This document shows positions 7,043 through 15,754 of a stretch of 48,629 nt of DNA, piece after piece. The position numbers were made by a program, and so were the translations under genes. Source of the DNA: Treponema sp. (lineage in GTDB: Bacteria > Spirochaetota > Spirochaetia > Treponematales > Treponemataceae); contig JAEDCT010000016.1 of assembly GCA_016294035.1 (NCBI GenBank), positions 1-48,629 of the forward strand. The letters run 5' to 3'. Position 1 is the first letter of the stretch, and each line of letters opens with the position of its first letter. The notes beneath the pieces were generated by a model. The model saw only the letters and a list, made by a program, of their open reading frames with translations, ran no database searches and was not told the origin of the DNA.

Positions 7043-7130
7043 AAAACCTTGGAGTAGAAACTCTGATTCTTGGAAACCGCAGGCAGGGTGCCATACAAGC
7101 AATTGCCGCCAGCCGCCCTGCACTATAAAA

Positions 7131-8453
7131 TTATTTGTTCATTAGATATTCAGCCACCGCTTCGTACGCCGGAATTGAAAGGGGATCGATGTATTTGTTT
7201 GAAGCATAATGGGTTGAAGCAAACCGCGCAATCACCATTTCCGCCGCAGGGTCGATGTATATTGCCTGTCCGTGAACACCCCGCGCCATGTATGCTCCGT
7301 GGGAATTGTTTGTTATCCACCACATATTGTGGTAACTCCAGCCTTTTAACTTTGTATAGTCGCTTTTTGCAAACGCCGCCTTGTATTCTTCAGAAGAACC
7401 GCCAGATGCTATGTCTTTTGCCGCTTCTTCAGGAATAATCTGCTTTCCGTTCAATTTGCCGCCGTTACGCATCATCTCGCCGAACATTGCCATATCACGC
7501 AAGTTAAGGTCAAATCCACCGCCAGCAAATGCTATTCCGGAAGGATCCAGCTGATAGTAACCGTCATAATGGGCACCTAAAGGCTTCCAAATCATTTCGG
7601 AAACCATTTCCGCAAGCCCTTGTCCTGTTACCCGGGAGCAAATCCACGCCAAAAGCTCAGTGTTGATTGTCCTGTACCCGAATGATTCTCCGTGCTCTGA
7701 ATCAGGAAGTTTTTTTACAGTCGCAAGATATTCGTAGTAGTTCTGCGGACCACGGTAATTTATAGGGCGGAAAACATTTCCTGCGGCCGAGTAAGCCCAG
7801 ATTTCTGCATTAGGATCGTTGTAGTCCTCGCTGTACTTTATGGCGGTTGTCATGTCCATAACCTGGCGGACAGTGGCATCTGCATAACCAGAATCCTTTA
7901 ATTCAGGAATATAGTCCGTTACTTTTTTAGAAGGATCAAGCTTTCCTTCTGCCACAAGAATCGAAGCCACCGTTCCTGTAAACGACTTGCTTACCGACAT
8001 AGCCGCGTGCAGACCGTCAGGCTTTAGTCCCGCAGGATATTTTTCGTAGACGATTTTTCCCTTATGCATGACGATAATTCCGTCTGTGTAGTTCGCATCC
8101 AGGGACTCTTCAAAAGTCATTGTCTTGTCGGAATCCCAGGGAGTAAAAGTAACACTGTCAATTTTAGGGTCAAGTTTTTGCTTCACCGAATATTTTTTGC
8201 CTTTTCCAGAAGAAACATTGCGTGTGGGATAAAATTCCCTAATATGATTTACACTGTAGCGCAGAGCCGGAAATTCAAAAAAAGAACCGTCAGAAGCATG
8301 CAGCGTTTTTTCCTGCGCAGGCGGAAATCCCTGCATCCAGCCCATTGAACCGGGCAAGGTTTTCTGAGCGTCAGGAAATTCCTCCGCAAAACCAGCCACA
8401 CCAGCCATTCCAACCAGAGCAAGCGCTCCAAAAGAAACAAGAGTTTTTTTCAT
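7131..8453 (-). CDS. Exported beta-lactamase-fold serine hydrolase
   Basis: The 440-residue product has a Sec signal peptide (MKKTLVSFGALALVGMAGVA, probable cleavage near residue 23), then a class C beta-lactamase/transpeptidase-like domain (PF00144). The S-x-x-K motif is S153-V-S-K156, followed by a Y-R-T-I-N-T-E-L-L motif like that of 6-aminohexanoate-dimer hydrolase, and a late H-G-Q in place of KTG. The enzyme is thus an esterase or amidase of the 6-aminohexanoate hydrolase/EstB branch rather than a resistance lactamase. The natural substrate is unknown. It should act in the periplasm. A strong AAGGAGG precedes the ATG. No operon partner is seen; the ZIP remnant converges on its 3' end. 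Confidence 0.85.
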   Translation of the reverse strand: MKKTLVSFGALALVGMAGVAGFAEEFPDAQKTLPGSMGWMQGFPPAQEKTLHASDGSFFEFPALRYSVNHIREFYPTRNVSSGKGKKYSVKQKLDPKIDSVTFTPWDSDKTMTFEESLDANYTDGIIVMHKGKIVYEKYPAGLKPDGLHAAMSVSKSFTGTVASILVAEGKLDPSKKVTDYIPELKDSGYADATVRQVMDMTTAIKYSEDYNDPNAEIWAYSAAGNVFRPINYRGPQNYYEYLATVKKLPDSEHGESFGYRTINTELLAWICSRVTGQGLAEMVSEMIWKPLGAHYDGYYQLDPSGIAFAGGGFDLNLRDMAMFGEMMRNGGKLNGKQIIPEEAAKDIASGGSSEEYKAAFAKSDYTKLKGWSYHNMWWITNNSHGAYMARGVHGQAIYIDPAAEMVIARFASTHYASNKYIDPLSIPAYEAVAEYLMNK

Positions 8454-8608
8454 AACTACCTCCTTTAAAAAGTAAAGACAAAAACAGACGCCATTTTTGA
8501 CTGTTTTATCTTACACCCTTTTGTGTTTAGAAAAATTTTTATGCATCAAAAAAAAGCCAGATACTAAAAATATAATCATAAAACATATTACAGGCAAATT
8601 TTCCCACG

Positions 8609-8655
8609 CACAAAATCCCTTACGAATTCCCTGGACCAAATCCCTTACGAATGAC
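8609..8655. repeat. Short dispersed repeat, copies 2 and 3
   Basis: Two adjacent copies of AAATCCCTTACGAAT (8613-8627 and 8638-8652) lie in the 8454-8862 intergenic region and match the block at 3311-3334. The fullest match is 8632-8655 (TGGACCAAATCCCTTACGAA then TGAC). Nothing else convincing was found in this intergenic stretch except an imperfect GCGG/CCGC hairpin at 8813-8836, just before the next gene. Confidence 0.55.
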
Positions 8656-8862
8656 ACGCAAGCTCATTTTTTCGCAGGATTATCCTGATTCAACTTCAAC
8701 CCTCATGAATTGTAACTTGTATGCAAGACGTTTTTTTATTATTATGAAACGGCAGTAGTACTTATGAATGGTCGAAACACCCACTTTATCCGGCATTCAG
8801 GCACAAATTCAGGCGGAATTTCATAAAATTCACCGCTGATGCTGTTTTTACGGGAGAAAACT

Positions 8863-9609
8863 ATGAAAAGAACATATTTCAACATGATCAGCGCAATTGT
8901 GCTGTCTGCAACACTTTTATCATTCTCTGCCTACGGTGAAAGCATATACAACTCCAACATGAACCAGCAGGAAATAAACAGAATTCTCCAGGGACAGACA
9001 GTCGTAAAATCCTCAAGCTACAAGGAAATGTGCGTAACATCCTCAAATCCCATGGTTCAATCCGTTCAGTCCCAGGTAAAAAAGCTTAAACCTGCCTATT
9101 TTGCAGAAATCATCAAGGAATACCCATACAAGGGAAACGAGACTCTGATTGATGACTTTTCAAGACTGGTAATGGACGTACCAAGCTATGCAGGAATACC
9201 ATACTATTCAGAGAGAATTCAGACAACCTTCGATCTTTACAGCTGGACAAAGGTTCTCTCAACAACAAAAAGCGAAAACACAACAATAATCAATGCAGAC
9301 ATGAAGATGCGACCCTTTGAGGTAATGAACACAAATATCACCGGAATCAATGGAAATGACTGCTTCTTCTATGAGTCAACAAATGCAAAGAAAATCAAAT
9401 ATGACGGAATTCCAATTGTCTCTGAGGGAAACATGAAGTCCTTCATAGTTGTTTTCAGGAATGGCGACAAATGGGTTCTCTACGGCATAGGAGCTGTAAA
9501 GGCACCTACAATAATCGGAATCAAAAGCAGAATTGAAACCTCGTTCATGAACCGAATAAAGGCATTCTGCTCCCATTACTGCGAAAAACTCCAGAATCTC
9601 AAGAAATAG
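8863..9609 (+). CDS. Secreted protein of unknown function
   Basis: The 248-residue product has a clear Sec signal peptide (MKRTYFNMISAIVLSATLLS, cleavage after about residue 26, SAYG-ES). The mature part has no motif I recognise. It is of mixed composition, with several aromatic residues (Y-S-E-R-I, F-D-L-Y-S-W-T-K) and a terminal Cys-x-x-Tyr-Cys, and no membrane segment, so it is probably periplasmic or outer-membrane associated. The ATG at 8863 is chosen because ACGGGAG lies seven bases upstream; an ATG 24 bases earlier has no such site. It stands alone, and three hairpins follow its stop. Confidence 0.75.
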   Translation: MKRTYFNMISAIVLSATLLSFSAYGESIYNSNMNQQEINRILQGQTVVKSSSYKEMCVTSSNPMVQSVQSQVKKLKPAYFAEIIKEYPYKGNETLIDDFSRLVMDVPSYAGIPYYSERIQTTFDLYSWTKVLSTTKSENTTIINADMKMRPFEVMNTNITGINGNDCFFYESTNAKKIKYDGIPIVSEGNMKSFIVVFRNGDKWVLYGIGAVKAPTIIGIKSRIETSFMNRIKAFCSHYCEKLQNLKK

Positions 9610-9610
9610 G

Positions 9611-9742
9611 AAAGTGCTGATTAACACTTTGAAGCGATTAATCAGCACTTTCCGTCAAATTGCCGTAAGTCTTTGATTTACGGACAATTTGCTACATTCA
9701 AGGTTAACACTGAAAAATCCTCAATAGGATTTATTCAGTGTT
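9611..9742 (+). repeat. Three consecutive hairpins with unrelated stems
   Basis: Three stem-loops stand side by side. The first, 9611-9651, has perfect 14-base arms AAAGTGCTGATTAA. The second, 9656-9691, has arms CAAATTGCCGTAA with one bulge. The third, 9706-9742, has arms AACACTGAA..ATCCT. None is followed by a proper T-tract. They separate the secreted-protein gene from the manC promoter and may insulate the two transcripts. Confidence 0.65.
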
Positions 9743-9767
9743 TCCATAGGCTTACATTTTGAAAGAA

Positions 9768-9795
9768 TTGACAAATCTTAATATGCTATTATAAT
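9768..9795 (+). promoter_or_regulatory. Sigma-70-type promoter of the manC/rfb run
   Basis: TTGACA (9768-9773), 16 bases, TATAAT (9790-9795) are both perfect consensus boxes. Transcription would begin near 9802, which rules out the TTG at 9795 as the manC start. Confidence 0.85.
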
Positions 9796-9839
9796 TGATA
9801 GACACGTTTTTCACAACGTCTAAAAAACGGGAGCATATT

Positions 9840-10970
9840 TTGCCTAATATCAGCAACACAGAAACAATAACAGATATTGTCATACTGGCAGGAGGATTCG
9901 GAGAAAGACTCTGGCCTGCATCTACGGCTCTATGCCCAAAACAGTTCATTACCCTTTCAGACGGACTTTCATTCCTCCAGACTTCAATAATCAGGGCCGT
10001 ATTGCTTGAACCCTCCGGAAAAATACTCATAGTCACAAGACCTGAAATTGCAGAAACCATTGAAAGTCAGGTTTCCATGCTCAGGGAAAAAGTCACGGAA
10101 AAGGAATATGACAAGATAAGAAAGGATCTTTACATCGTCTGTGAACCCTGCTCCCGACACACATGTGCTCCAATACTCCTTTCATGTAAAATTGCAGAAA
10201 TATTCGCACCGTCAGAAGAACACAGGATTCTTGTTCTTGCATCTGACCATGTGATTTCTCCTGCCAAAAACTTTGTCGAGGATGCCAGAAAAGCCGCATT
10301 CCACGCAAAAAAGGGAAAATTCGTGCTCTTTGCAATTCCGCCTCTGTCTCCATCCACTGAATTCGGATATATAAAGGAAGGAAACTCCATTGACGCAAGC
10401 GGCAGCGTGTTTGAAATTGACTCCTTCAGGGAAAAGCCAGACTCAAAGACTGCCATGGAATACCTTGAAACAGGAAAATACACCTGGAACAGCGGAATGT
10501 TCCTGTTTGACTCAAAGGTCTTCCAGGAAGAAATAGAAAAATACGAAAAGGAAATGGCTTTCCAGTTCAAGTCCCTTGATGGTGAAAAGTCGGTTCCATA
10601 TTCCGAATATGGCCAGGTAAAGATTATCCGTGAATGGAATGCCATGGATTGTGCATACAAAAACTGCAAGTCAATTGCAGTAGACAAGGCCGTTGCCGAG
10701 CGAACAACTCAGGCGGCTGCAGTCCGGGCTTCATTTTCCTGGAACGATGCAGGAAGCTGGGATGCCATATCATCATTGGATTCAGGAGATGAAGGAATAT
10801 GTGTTGATGCCGGCGGAAACTACATTCTTTCTGACCTCCCCGTGTCAATATGCGGTGCAAGTAACCTGGTAGTCGTATGCAAGAATGGAAAGATTCTTGT
10901 CATGAAGAAAGGATCCTCAGAAAACATGAGGAAGCTTGTTGAACTGAACAAAACCAAGGATGTACTATAA
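9840..10970 (+). CDS. manC: Mannose-1-phosphate guanylyltransferase
   Basis: The product makes GDP-mannose from mannose-1-phosphate and GTP in the cytosol, a precursor for mannose, fucose or related sugars in surface polymers. The nucleotidyltransferase signature is G-G-F-G-E-R-L-W-P-A-S followed by P-K-Q-F, and F-x-E-K-P (FREKPD) and N-S-G-M-F follow. At about 376 residues it is the short type, without the C-terminal isomerase domain of bifunctional AlgA. I place the start at the TTG at 9840, preceded by CGGGAG with good spacing, because the upstream TTG overlaps the -10 box. Its stop overlaps the ATG of the next gene (TAATG), so the two are translationally coupled. Confidence 0.85.
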   Translation: MPNISNTETITDIVILAGGFGERLWPASTALCPKQFITLSDGLSFLQTSIIRAVLLEPSGKILIVTRPEIAETIESQVSMLREKVTEKEYDKIRKDLYIVCEPCSRHTCAPILLSCKIAEIFAPSEEHRILVLASDHVISPAKNFVEDARKAAFHAKKGKFVLFAIPPLSPSTEFGYIKEGNSIDASGSVFEIDSFREKPDSKTAMEYLETGKYTWNSGMFLFDSKVFQEEIEKYEKEMAFQFKSLDGEKSVPYSEYGQVKIIREWNAMDCAYKNCKSIAVDKAVAERTTQAAAVRASFSWNDAGSWDAISSLDSGDEGICVDAGGNYILSDLPVSICGASNLVVVCKNGKILVMKKGSSENMRKLVELNKTKDVL

Positions 10971-12046
10971 TGCAGGGTTTTGTTTCTCCTATTCAGGTTT
11001 TCAGGAATTTCATGATCTCAAACCCATTCAAATGGTGGATAATACTTGCTTCATTACTTATCAGTTCAATAATAATCCCTGTTGTAATCTGTATCTGCAG
11101 GAAAAAACACTGGTATGATACCTTGGACTCAAGAAAAGCCCATACCGGGAACATTCCACGCCTTGGCAGCATAGGTTTCGTGACGGCATTCATACTGACG
11201 GGCATATTCTACACCCTGCATGACAGGGCAATCTCGGCATCATTCATTCCAATAGCTGTGGGTGGAGCCATAATATTTGCCTTCGGAATCATTGATGACT
11301 TTTTGAACCTGAGGGCAAGAAACAAGCTTTTCGTGCAGATTGTTGCAACAGTCATAGTTGTTGCATCCGGATTCAGGTTCAAATTCATTTTTGAATGGGA
11401 AATGCCGGTTTTCCTAAGCATTACATTAACATTCCTATGGATAATCGGAATAATCAATGCATACAACCTCATTGACGGCCTGGATGCACTTTGTGCAAGC
11501 CTTTCTTTCCTTGCACTGTTTACTTACAGCTTCATATTCCTTTTTTCGTCCGAAGGATCATCAGTAATTTGCCTCCTTCTGTGTGCGGCAATTCTCGGAT
11601 TCCTTATCTACAACAAGCCCAAGGCAAAGATATTCATGGGTGACGGCGGAAGCCAGTTTCTTGGGTTCATGATAGCCACCCTTCCACTGTTTGAAACAAC
11701 AAGAAACTACGAGCAGAACAAGTTCTTCATCATCCTGAACCTTGTATCAATTCCAATGATTGACTGCTTCGCTGCCATCTGGAGAAGGCTCAGGGATCAC
11801 AAGGGAATAATGTCTCCCGACAAGAAGCACCTGCACCATAAGCTTTTGAACATTGGATTCACCAAGACTTCTGCAGTTGTGTTCCTTGACATCATACAAA
11901 TCCTCATCTGCATCAGCGTAATTTTGTCCATGGCACTGAAAGGAACAAGAGCAAAGTTACTTCTGTCGGCCACATTTATCATGATGCTAGTATTTTTTAC
12001 CGTAATTCACTATAATAACCGCAGGAAAATGCAGCAGGCTTCTTAA
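10970..12046 (+). CDS. Polyprenyl-phosphate sugar-1-phosphate transferase (WecA/TagO/MraY family)
   Basis: The 358-residue integral membrane protein has about ten or eleven hydrophobic segments and the family signatures: D-T-L-D-x-R-K-A-H near residue 50, I-D-D-F-L (the Mg-binding DD) near 108, N-L-I-D-G-L-D near 166, M-G-D-G-G-S-Q-F-L-G, and a late H-L-H-H-K. The lone H-x-H-H and lack of MraY-specific features favour WecA/TagO-type transfer of GlcNAc-1-phosphate (or similar) from UDP-sugar to undecaprenyl phosphate. That starts a lipid-linked glycan on the inner face of the inner membrane. It fits the flanking manC and rfb genes, which make activated sugars to extend such a glycan. Confidence 0.85.
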   Translation: MQGFVSPIQVFRNFMISNPFKWWIILASLLISSIIIPVVICICRKKHWYDTLDSRKAHTGNIPRLGSIGFVTAFILTGIFYTLHDRAISASFIPIAVGGAIIFAFGIIDDFLNLRARNKLFVQIVATVIVVASGFRFKFIFEWEMPVFLSITLTFLWIIGIINAYNLIDGLDALCASLSFLALFTYSFIFLFSSEGSSVICLLLCAAILGFLIYNKPKAKIFMGDGGSQFLGFMIATLPLFETTRNYEQNKFFIILNLVSIPMIDCFAAIWRRLRDHKGIMSPDKKHLHHKLLNIGFTKTSAVVFLDIIQILICISVILSMALKGTRAKLLLSATFIMMLVFFTVIHYNNRRKMQQAS

Positions 12047-12098
12047 AAAACTCAGCTCTGTTGCCATTATCCAAGAACAGTGATATTTCAATCCACGA

Positions 12099-12131
12099 AT
12101 CCTGCATGAATTCCACTTAAGCATGCAGGAT
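12099..12131 (+). promoter_or_regulatory. Hairpin in the leader of rfbA
   Basis: Perfect ten-base arms ATCCTGCATG/CATGCAGGAT enclose a 13-base loop, about 28 bases before the rfbA start. No T-tract follows, so it is more likely an mRNA-processing or stability element than a terminator. Confidence 0.5.
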
Positions 12132-12159
12132 GATTTAATTCATTATCACGGAGGAAAAC

Positions 12160-13035
12160 ATGAAAGGAATAATTCTTGCCGGGGGATCAGGAACAAGGCT
12201 GTACCCTATCACAAAGGCAGTTTCAAAGCAGATTCTTCCACTCTACGACAAGCCAATGGTTTACTATCCTCTCAGCGTTCTGATGCTTTCAGGAATAAGA
12301 GAAGTGCTCATTATTTCCACTCCAAGGGACATAAGTCTTTTCAAGGAGCTTTTCGGCGACGGAAAATGGCTGGGAATGAAATTCGACTATGCAGTTCAGG
12401 ACAAGCCAAGAGGACTTGCAGACGCCTTCATCGTCGGTGAAAAATTCATCGGAAATGACAGTGTTGCACTCGTTCTGGGCGACAATATTTTCTACGGTCA
12501 GTCCTTCACCCAAACCCTCAGGAATGCACGGCAGAAAATAGACAATTCAAAGGGGGCCGTTATTTTCGGATATTTCGTAAAGGATCCTACGGCATACGGT
12601 GTAGTTGAATTCTCAGAAGAAGGAAAGGTTCTGGGAATCGAGGAAAAACCGGAAAACCCTAAGTCAAACTATGCGGTTCCGGGACTTTATTTCTATGACA
12701 ACTCAGTCGTTGAAATAGCAAAGAACGTAAAGCCTAGTGCACGGGGTGAAATTGAGATTACTGCAGTAAACAATGCTTATCTTGAAAAGAAGCAGCTCAA
12801 TGTGGAGCTTCTCGGACGTGGAATGGCCTGGCTTGACACCGGAACATACGACGGTCTTCTTGAGGCATCCAACTTCATTGCAACCATACAGAAAAGACAG
12901 GGAATGTATGTTTCATGCATCGAGGAAATTGCCTATAGCAACGGATGGATCACAAAGGAAGAAATTCTTGCTCTTGCAAAAACATACAAGACTGAATACG
13001 GTCGATATCTTGAATATATTACGGAGATAAAATAA
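12160..13035 (+). CDS. rfbA: Glucose-1-phosphate thymidylyltransferase
   Basis: First step of dTDP-L-rhamnose synthesis: glucose-1-phosphate plus dTTP gives dTDP-glucose and pyrophosphate. The 291-residue length is typical. Motifs seen: G-G-S-G-T-R-L-Y-P near residue 8, followed by S-K-Q-I-L-P-L-Y-D-K-P-M-V-Y-Y-P, then G-D-N-I-F-Y-G near 108 and E-K-P-E-N-P-K-S-N-Y-A-V-P-G-L-Y-F-Y near 160. It starts after a good CGGAGG. Its stop overlaps the rfbC ATG (TAATG). The gene order rfbA-C-D-B provides the whole four-enzyme pathway. Confidence 0.96.
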   Translation: MKGIILAGGSGTRLYPITKAVSKQILPLYDKPMVYYPLSVLMLSGIREVLIISTPRDISLFKELFGDGKWLGMKFDYAVQDKPRGLADAFIVGEKFIGNDSVALVLGDNIFYGQSFTQTLRNARQKIDNSKGAVIFGYFVKDPTAYGVVEFSEEGKVLGIEEKPENPKSNYAVPGLYFYDNSVVEIAKNVKPSARGEIEITAVNNAYLEKKQLNVELLGRGMAWLDTGTYDGLLEASNFIATIQKRQGMYVSCIEEIAYSNGWITKEEILALAKTYKTEYGRYLEYITEIK

Positions 13036-13637
13036 TGGCATTTGAATTCAAAAAATGCGTCTCAGAAGACGGAGTTGAATTTTGCGGTCTCTACGAAATA
13101 CAGCCTAAGGTATTTGGGGACAGTCGAGGATATTTCTTTGAATGCTACAGTGAAAGGGACTTTTTTGAAGCCGGGCTCAAGATGAGATTTGTGCAGGACA
13201 ATCAGTCTTCAAGTTCCAGGGGTGTTCTGCGGGGCCTCCACTTCCAGAAACACAATCCTCAAGGAAAACTTGTTCGCGCAGTTGAGGGAAAAGTCTACGA
13301 TGTTGCAGTTGACTTGAGAAAGGGATCAAAGACTTTCGGCAAATACTACGGCGTCATTCTTGACAGCGAAAATCAGAACCAGTTCTATATTCCTGAGGGA
13401 TTTGCCCACGGATTCTATGTAATTTCAGAAAAGGCAGTCTTTGCCTACAAGTGCACCAACTTCTACCATCCTGAAGATGAAGGCGGACTTATGTGGGATG
13501 ACAAGACTATTGCAATTGACTGGAAAAAAATCTCAGGAACAGTCGAGCCGCTTCTGTCTGAAAAAGACAAGAAACACCCTGCTTTTGATCTTGGCAAGAA
13601 TTATTTTGACATTAATGCAAGTTGGATTGGAGAATAG
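13035..13637 (+). CDS. rfbC: dTDP-4-dehydrorhamnose 3,5-epimerase
   Basis: Third step of the dTDP-rhamnose pathway, epimerising C3 and C5 of the 4-keto-6-deoxy sugar. The 200-residue cupin protein has D-x-R-G-Y-F-F-E (DSRGYFFE), the catalytic block V-L-R-G-L-H-F-Q with the active-site His, G-K-L-V-R-A-V-E-G-K-V-Y-D-V-A-V-D-L-R-K-G-S, and P-E-G-F-A-H-G-F. It is slightly longer than the usual ~185 residues. It is cytosolic. It overlaps rfbA by one base and is followed three bases later by rfbD. Confidence 0.95.
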   Translation: MAFEFKKCVSEDGVEFCGLYEIQPKVFGDSRGYFFECYSERDFFEAGLKMRFVQDNQSSSSRGVLRGLHFQKHNPQGKLVRAVEGKVYDVAVDLRKGSKTFGKYYGVILDSENQNQFYIPEGFAHGFYVISEKAVFAYKCTNFYHPEDEGGLMWDDKTIAIDWKKISGTVEPLLSEKDKKHPAFDLGKNYFDINASWIGE

Positions 13638-13640
13638 AAA

Positions 13641-14600
13641 ATGATTTGGTTAATTGGCAGCAAAGGTATGCTTGGAAGTGAAATTGCCAAACAGCTCACA
13701 GAAAACAAAATCAGCTGGATAGGCACAGACATGGATGTTGACATCACAGATCCTGTGGCCCTTGAGAAATTCACGATGAAACACGGCTCATCATCCGGAA
13801 GAACAGGACTTTCTGTAAGCAAGGGATCTGTACCTGATAAGATTACCTGGGTAATCAACTGTGCTGCATACACGGCAGTAGACAAGGCAGAGGATGACAC
13901 GGAACTTGCAAAGAAGCTCAACGAAGACGGCCCAATGAACATAGCACGCATCACAAGACAGCTGGGAGCAAAGCTCATCCATATCTCAACAGACTATGTT
14001 TTTGATGGAAGTGCATCAGTACCATACACAGAAGAAACAGAAAAGTGCCCTAAAAGTATCTATGGAATTACAAAGGCAAATGGCGAGGATGCTGTTGCAA
14101 AGGAAATGACTCAGTACTACATCCTCAGAACAGCCTGGCTCTATGGATTTGACGGAAAGAATTTCGTATACACAATGACAAAGGCAATGAATTCAAGGCC
14201 AGATGTAAAGGTTGTTGCAGACCAGAAAGGAACTCCAACCTGCGCTGTGGACCTGGCAAGTGCAATCATAAAAATCATCACAACATCCCAGAAGGCAAAG
14301 TCTCTCTTCGGAAAGAACTCTGCTCTTCCCTATGGTATATACCACTTCACAAATCTTGGTGAGACAACCTGGTATGATTTTACAAGAAAAATCTATGAAT
14401 TCGGAAAGAAATATTCCAGAATCACCCAGGATTGCACAATCAATTCCTGTACAACAGAAGAATATCCAACAAAGGCAACTCGACCTGCATATTCCGTATT
14501 GAGCAAGGACAAGATTATGTCTCTTCTAAAATTCAAGATTCCTGCCTGGGAAGACAGCCTTGAAAAATTCATCAAGTCTAACAGATTTGAACCTAAATAA
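13641..14600 (+). CDS. rfbD: dTDP-4-dehydrorhamnose reductase
   Basis: Last step: NAD(P)H-dependent reduction to dTDP-L-rhamnose. The 319-residue extended SDR starts W-L-I-G-S-K-G-M-L-G-S-E (Rossmann motif), has N-C-A-A-Y-T-A-V-D-K-A-E-D near residue 72, the S-T-D-Y-V-F-D-G signature, and the catalytic Y-x-x-x-K in SIYGITKANGE. A short extra segment at about residues 45-65 (HGSSSGRTGLSVSKG) makes it longer than the usual ~290 residues. GGAG lies at about 13628, shortly before the start. It sits between rfbC and rfbB in one transcript. Confidence 0.94.
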   Translation: MIWLIGSKGMLGSEIAKQLTENKISWIGTDMDVDITDPVALEKFTMKHGSSSGRTGLSVSKGSVPDKITWVINCAAYTAVDKAEDDTELAKKLNEDGPMNIARITRQLGAKLIHISTDYVFDGSASVPYTEETEKCPKSIYGITKANGEDAVAKEMTQYYILRTAWLYGFDGKNFVYTMTKAMNSRPDVKVVADQKGTPTCAVDLASAIIKIITTSQKAKSLFGKNSALPYGIYHFTNLGETTWYDFTRKIYEFGKKYSRITQDCTINSCTTEEYPTKATRPAYSVLSKDKIMSLLKFKIPAWEDSLEKFIKSNRFEPK

Positions 14601-14635
14601 CCGCTGGTCACATTAAACTTGATAAGGGGAAAAAA

Positions 14636-15754
14636 ATGACAAGAAAGATTAAGAATGTTTTGATTACAGGTGGAGCCGGATTTATCGGTGCAAATTTCAT
14701 AAACTACCTTTTCAACAAAAGTGCAACAGGCTCCAAGGAATTCATGGATTCCGGATTCACGGGAAATGTTGTTAATGTTGACTGCCTTACGTATGCTGGA
14801 AACCCCTACAATCTTACTGAAGTTGATAAGGAATTCGGCGGAAAAAGATATTTCTTCGAAAAGATTGATATCTGTGACAGAGCCCAGATTGAGAGAATAT
14901 TCAAGCAGTATGACATCGATACTGTAGTTCACTTTGCTGCAGAAAGCCATGTAGACAGATCAATTCTTGGACCAGAAGCATTCATCAAGACAAATGTAAT
15001 GGGAACATACACGCTTCTCGACGTTGCCAGAAAATACTGGAATGTATCTCTTGATAATCCCCGTGATGACGTTCTTTTCCATCACATTTCAACAGATGAA
15101 GTATATGGTTCCCTTGGGGAAACCGGATACTTTACTGAAACCACACCTTATGACCCAAGAAGTCCATACTCATCAAGCAAGGCAAGCTCTGACCACATTG
15201 TCATGGCCTATTTCCACACATATGGACTTCCAATAACTCTTTCAAACTGCACCAACAACTATGGACCATATCAGTTCCCGGAAAAACTCATTCCTCTCAT
15301 GGTAACAAACATGAAAGAAGGAAAGAATCTCCCAGTCTACGGAGAAGGAAAAAACATACGCGACTGGATTTATGTTGAAGACCATAACAGAGCCGTATGG
15401 CAGATTGTAAACTCCGGAAAAACCGGTGAAAAATACAATATCGGCGGTGAAAACGAATGGCAGAACGTCAAGCTTCTGGACAAGCTCATTGAACTCACAT
15501 CAAGTGAAGCCGGTCTAGACGAAAATAAAGTACGAAAGACAATCGTTCACGTAAAGGACAGACCAGGACACGATGCACGATATGCAATCGACTGCTCAAA
15601 AATCAAAAACGAGCTCAAATGGGAAAGAAAAATGACATTCGAGCAGGGACTCAAGATGACTGTAAAATGGTATCTTGAAAACAAGGCTTGGATTGACAAC
15701 ATTAAGTCTGGTGACTACCTCAACTGGATTGAGAAAAACTACAGCGCAAGATAA
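14636..15754 (+). CDS. rfbB: dTDP-glucose 4,6-dehydratase
   Basis: Second step of the pathway: NAD-dependent conversion of dTDP-glucose to dTDP-4-keto-6-deoxyglucose. The 372-residue extended SDR has T-G-G-A-G-F-I-G-A-N near residue 10, H-F-A-A-E-S-H-V-D-R-S near 100, S-T-D-E-V-Y-G, and the catalytic Y-x-x-x-K in PYSSSKASSDH. N-N-Y-G-P-Y-Q-F-P-E-K and a late R-P-G-H-D-x-R-Y-A also match the family. It follows AAGGGG. Its stop overlaps the next ATG (TAATG), which couples an RNA methyltransferase gene to the rhamnose operon. Confidence 0.96.
   Translation: MTRKIKNVLITGGAGFIGANFINYLFNKSATGSKEFMDSGFTGNVVNVDCLTYAGNPYNLTEVDKEFGGKRYFFEKIDICDRAQIERIFKQYDIDTVVHFAAESHVDRSILGPEAFIKTNVMGTYTLLDVARKYWNVSLDNPRDDVLFHHISTDEVYGSLGETGYFTETTPYDPRSPYSSSKASSDHIVMAYFHTYGLPITLSNCTNNYGPYQFPEKLIPLMVTNMKEGKNLPVYGEGKNIRDWIYVEDHNRAVWQIVNSGKTGEKYNIGGENEWQNVKLLDKLIELTSSEAGLDENKVRKTIVHVKDRPGHDARYAIDCSKIKNELKWERKMTFEQGLKMTVKWYLENKAWIDNIKSGDYLNWIEKNYSAR

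Noticed and set aside
7131..8453. Antibiotic-resistance beta-lactamase
   Set aside because: The K-T-G motif is replaced by H-G-Q and the Y-x-N region follows the 6-aminohexanoate hydrolase/EstB pattern.
9795..9840. TTG at 9795 as the manC start
   Set aside because: It overlaps the -10 box of a consensus promoter, while the TTG at 9840 has a ribosome-binding site.
10130..10687. 185-residue antisense frame in manC
   Set aside because: It is a shadow of a strongly supported gene, with no start signal.
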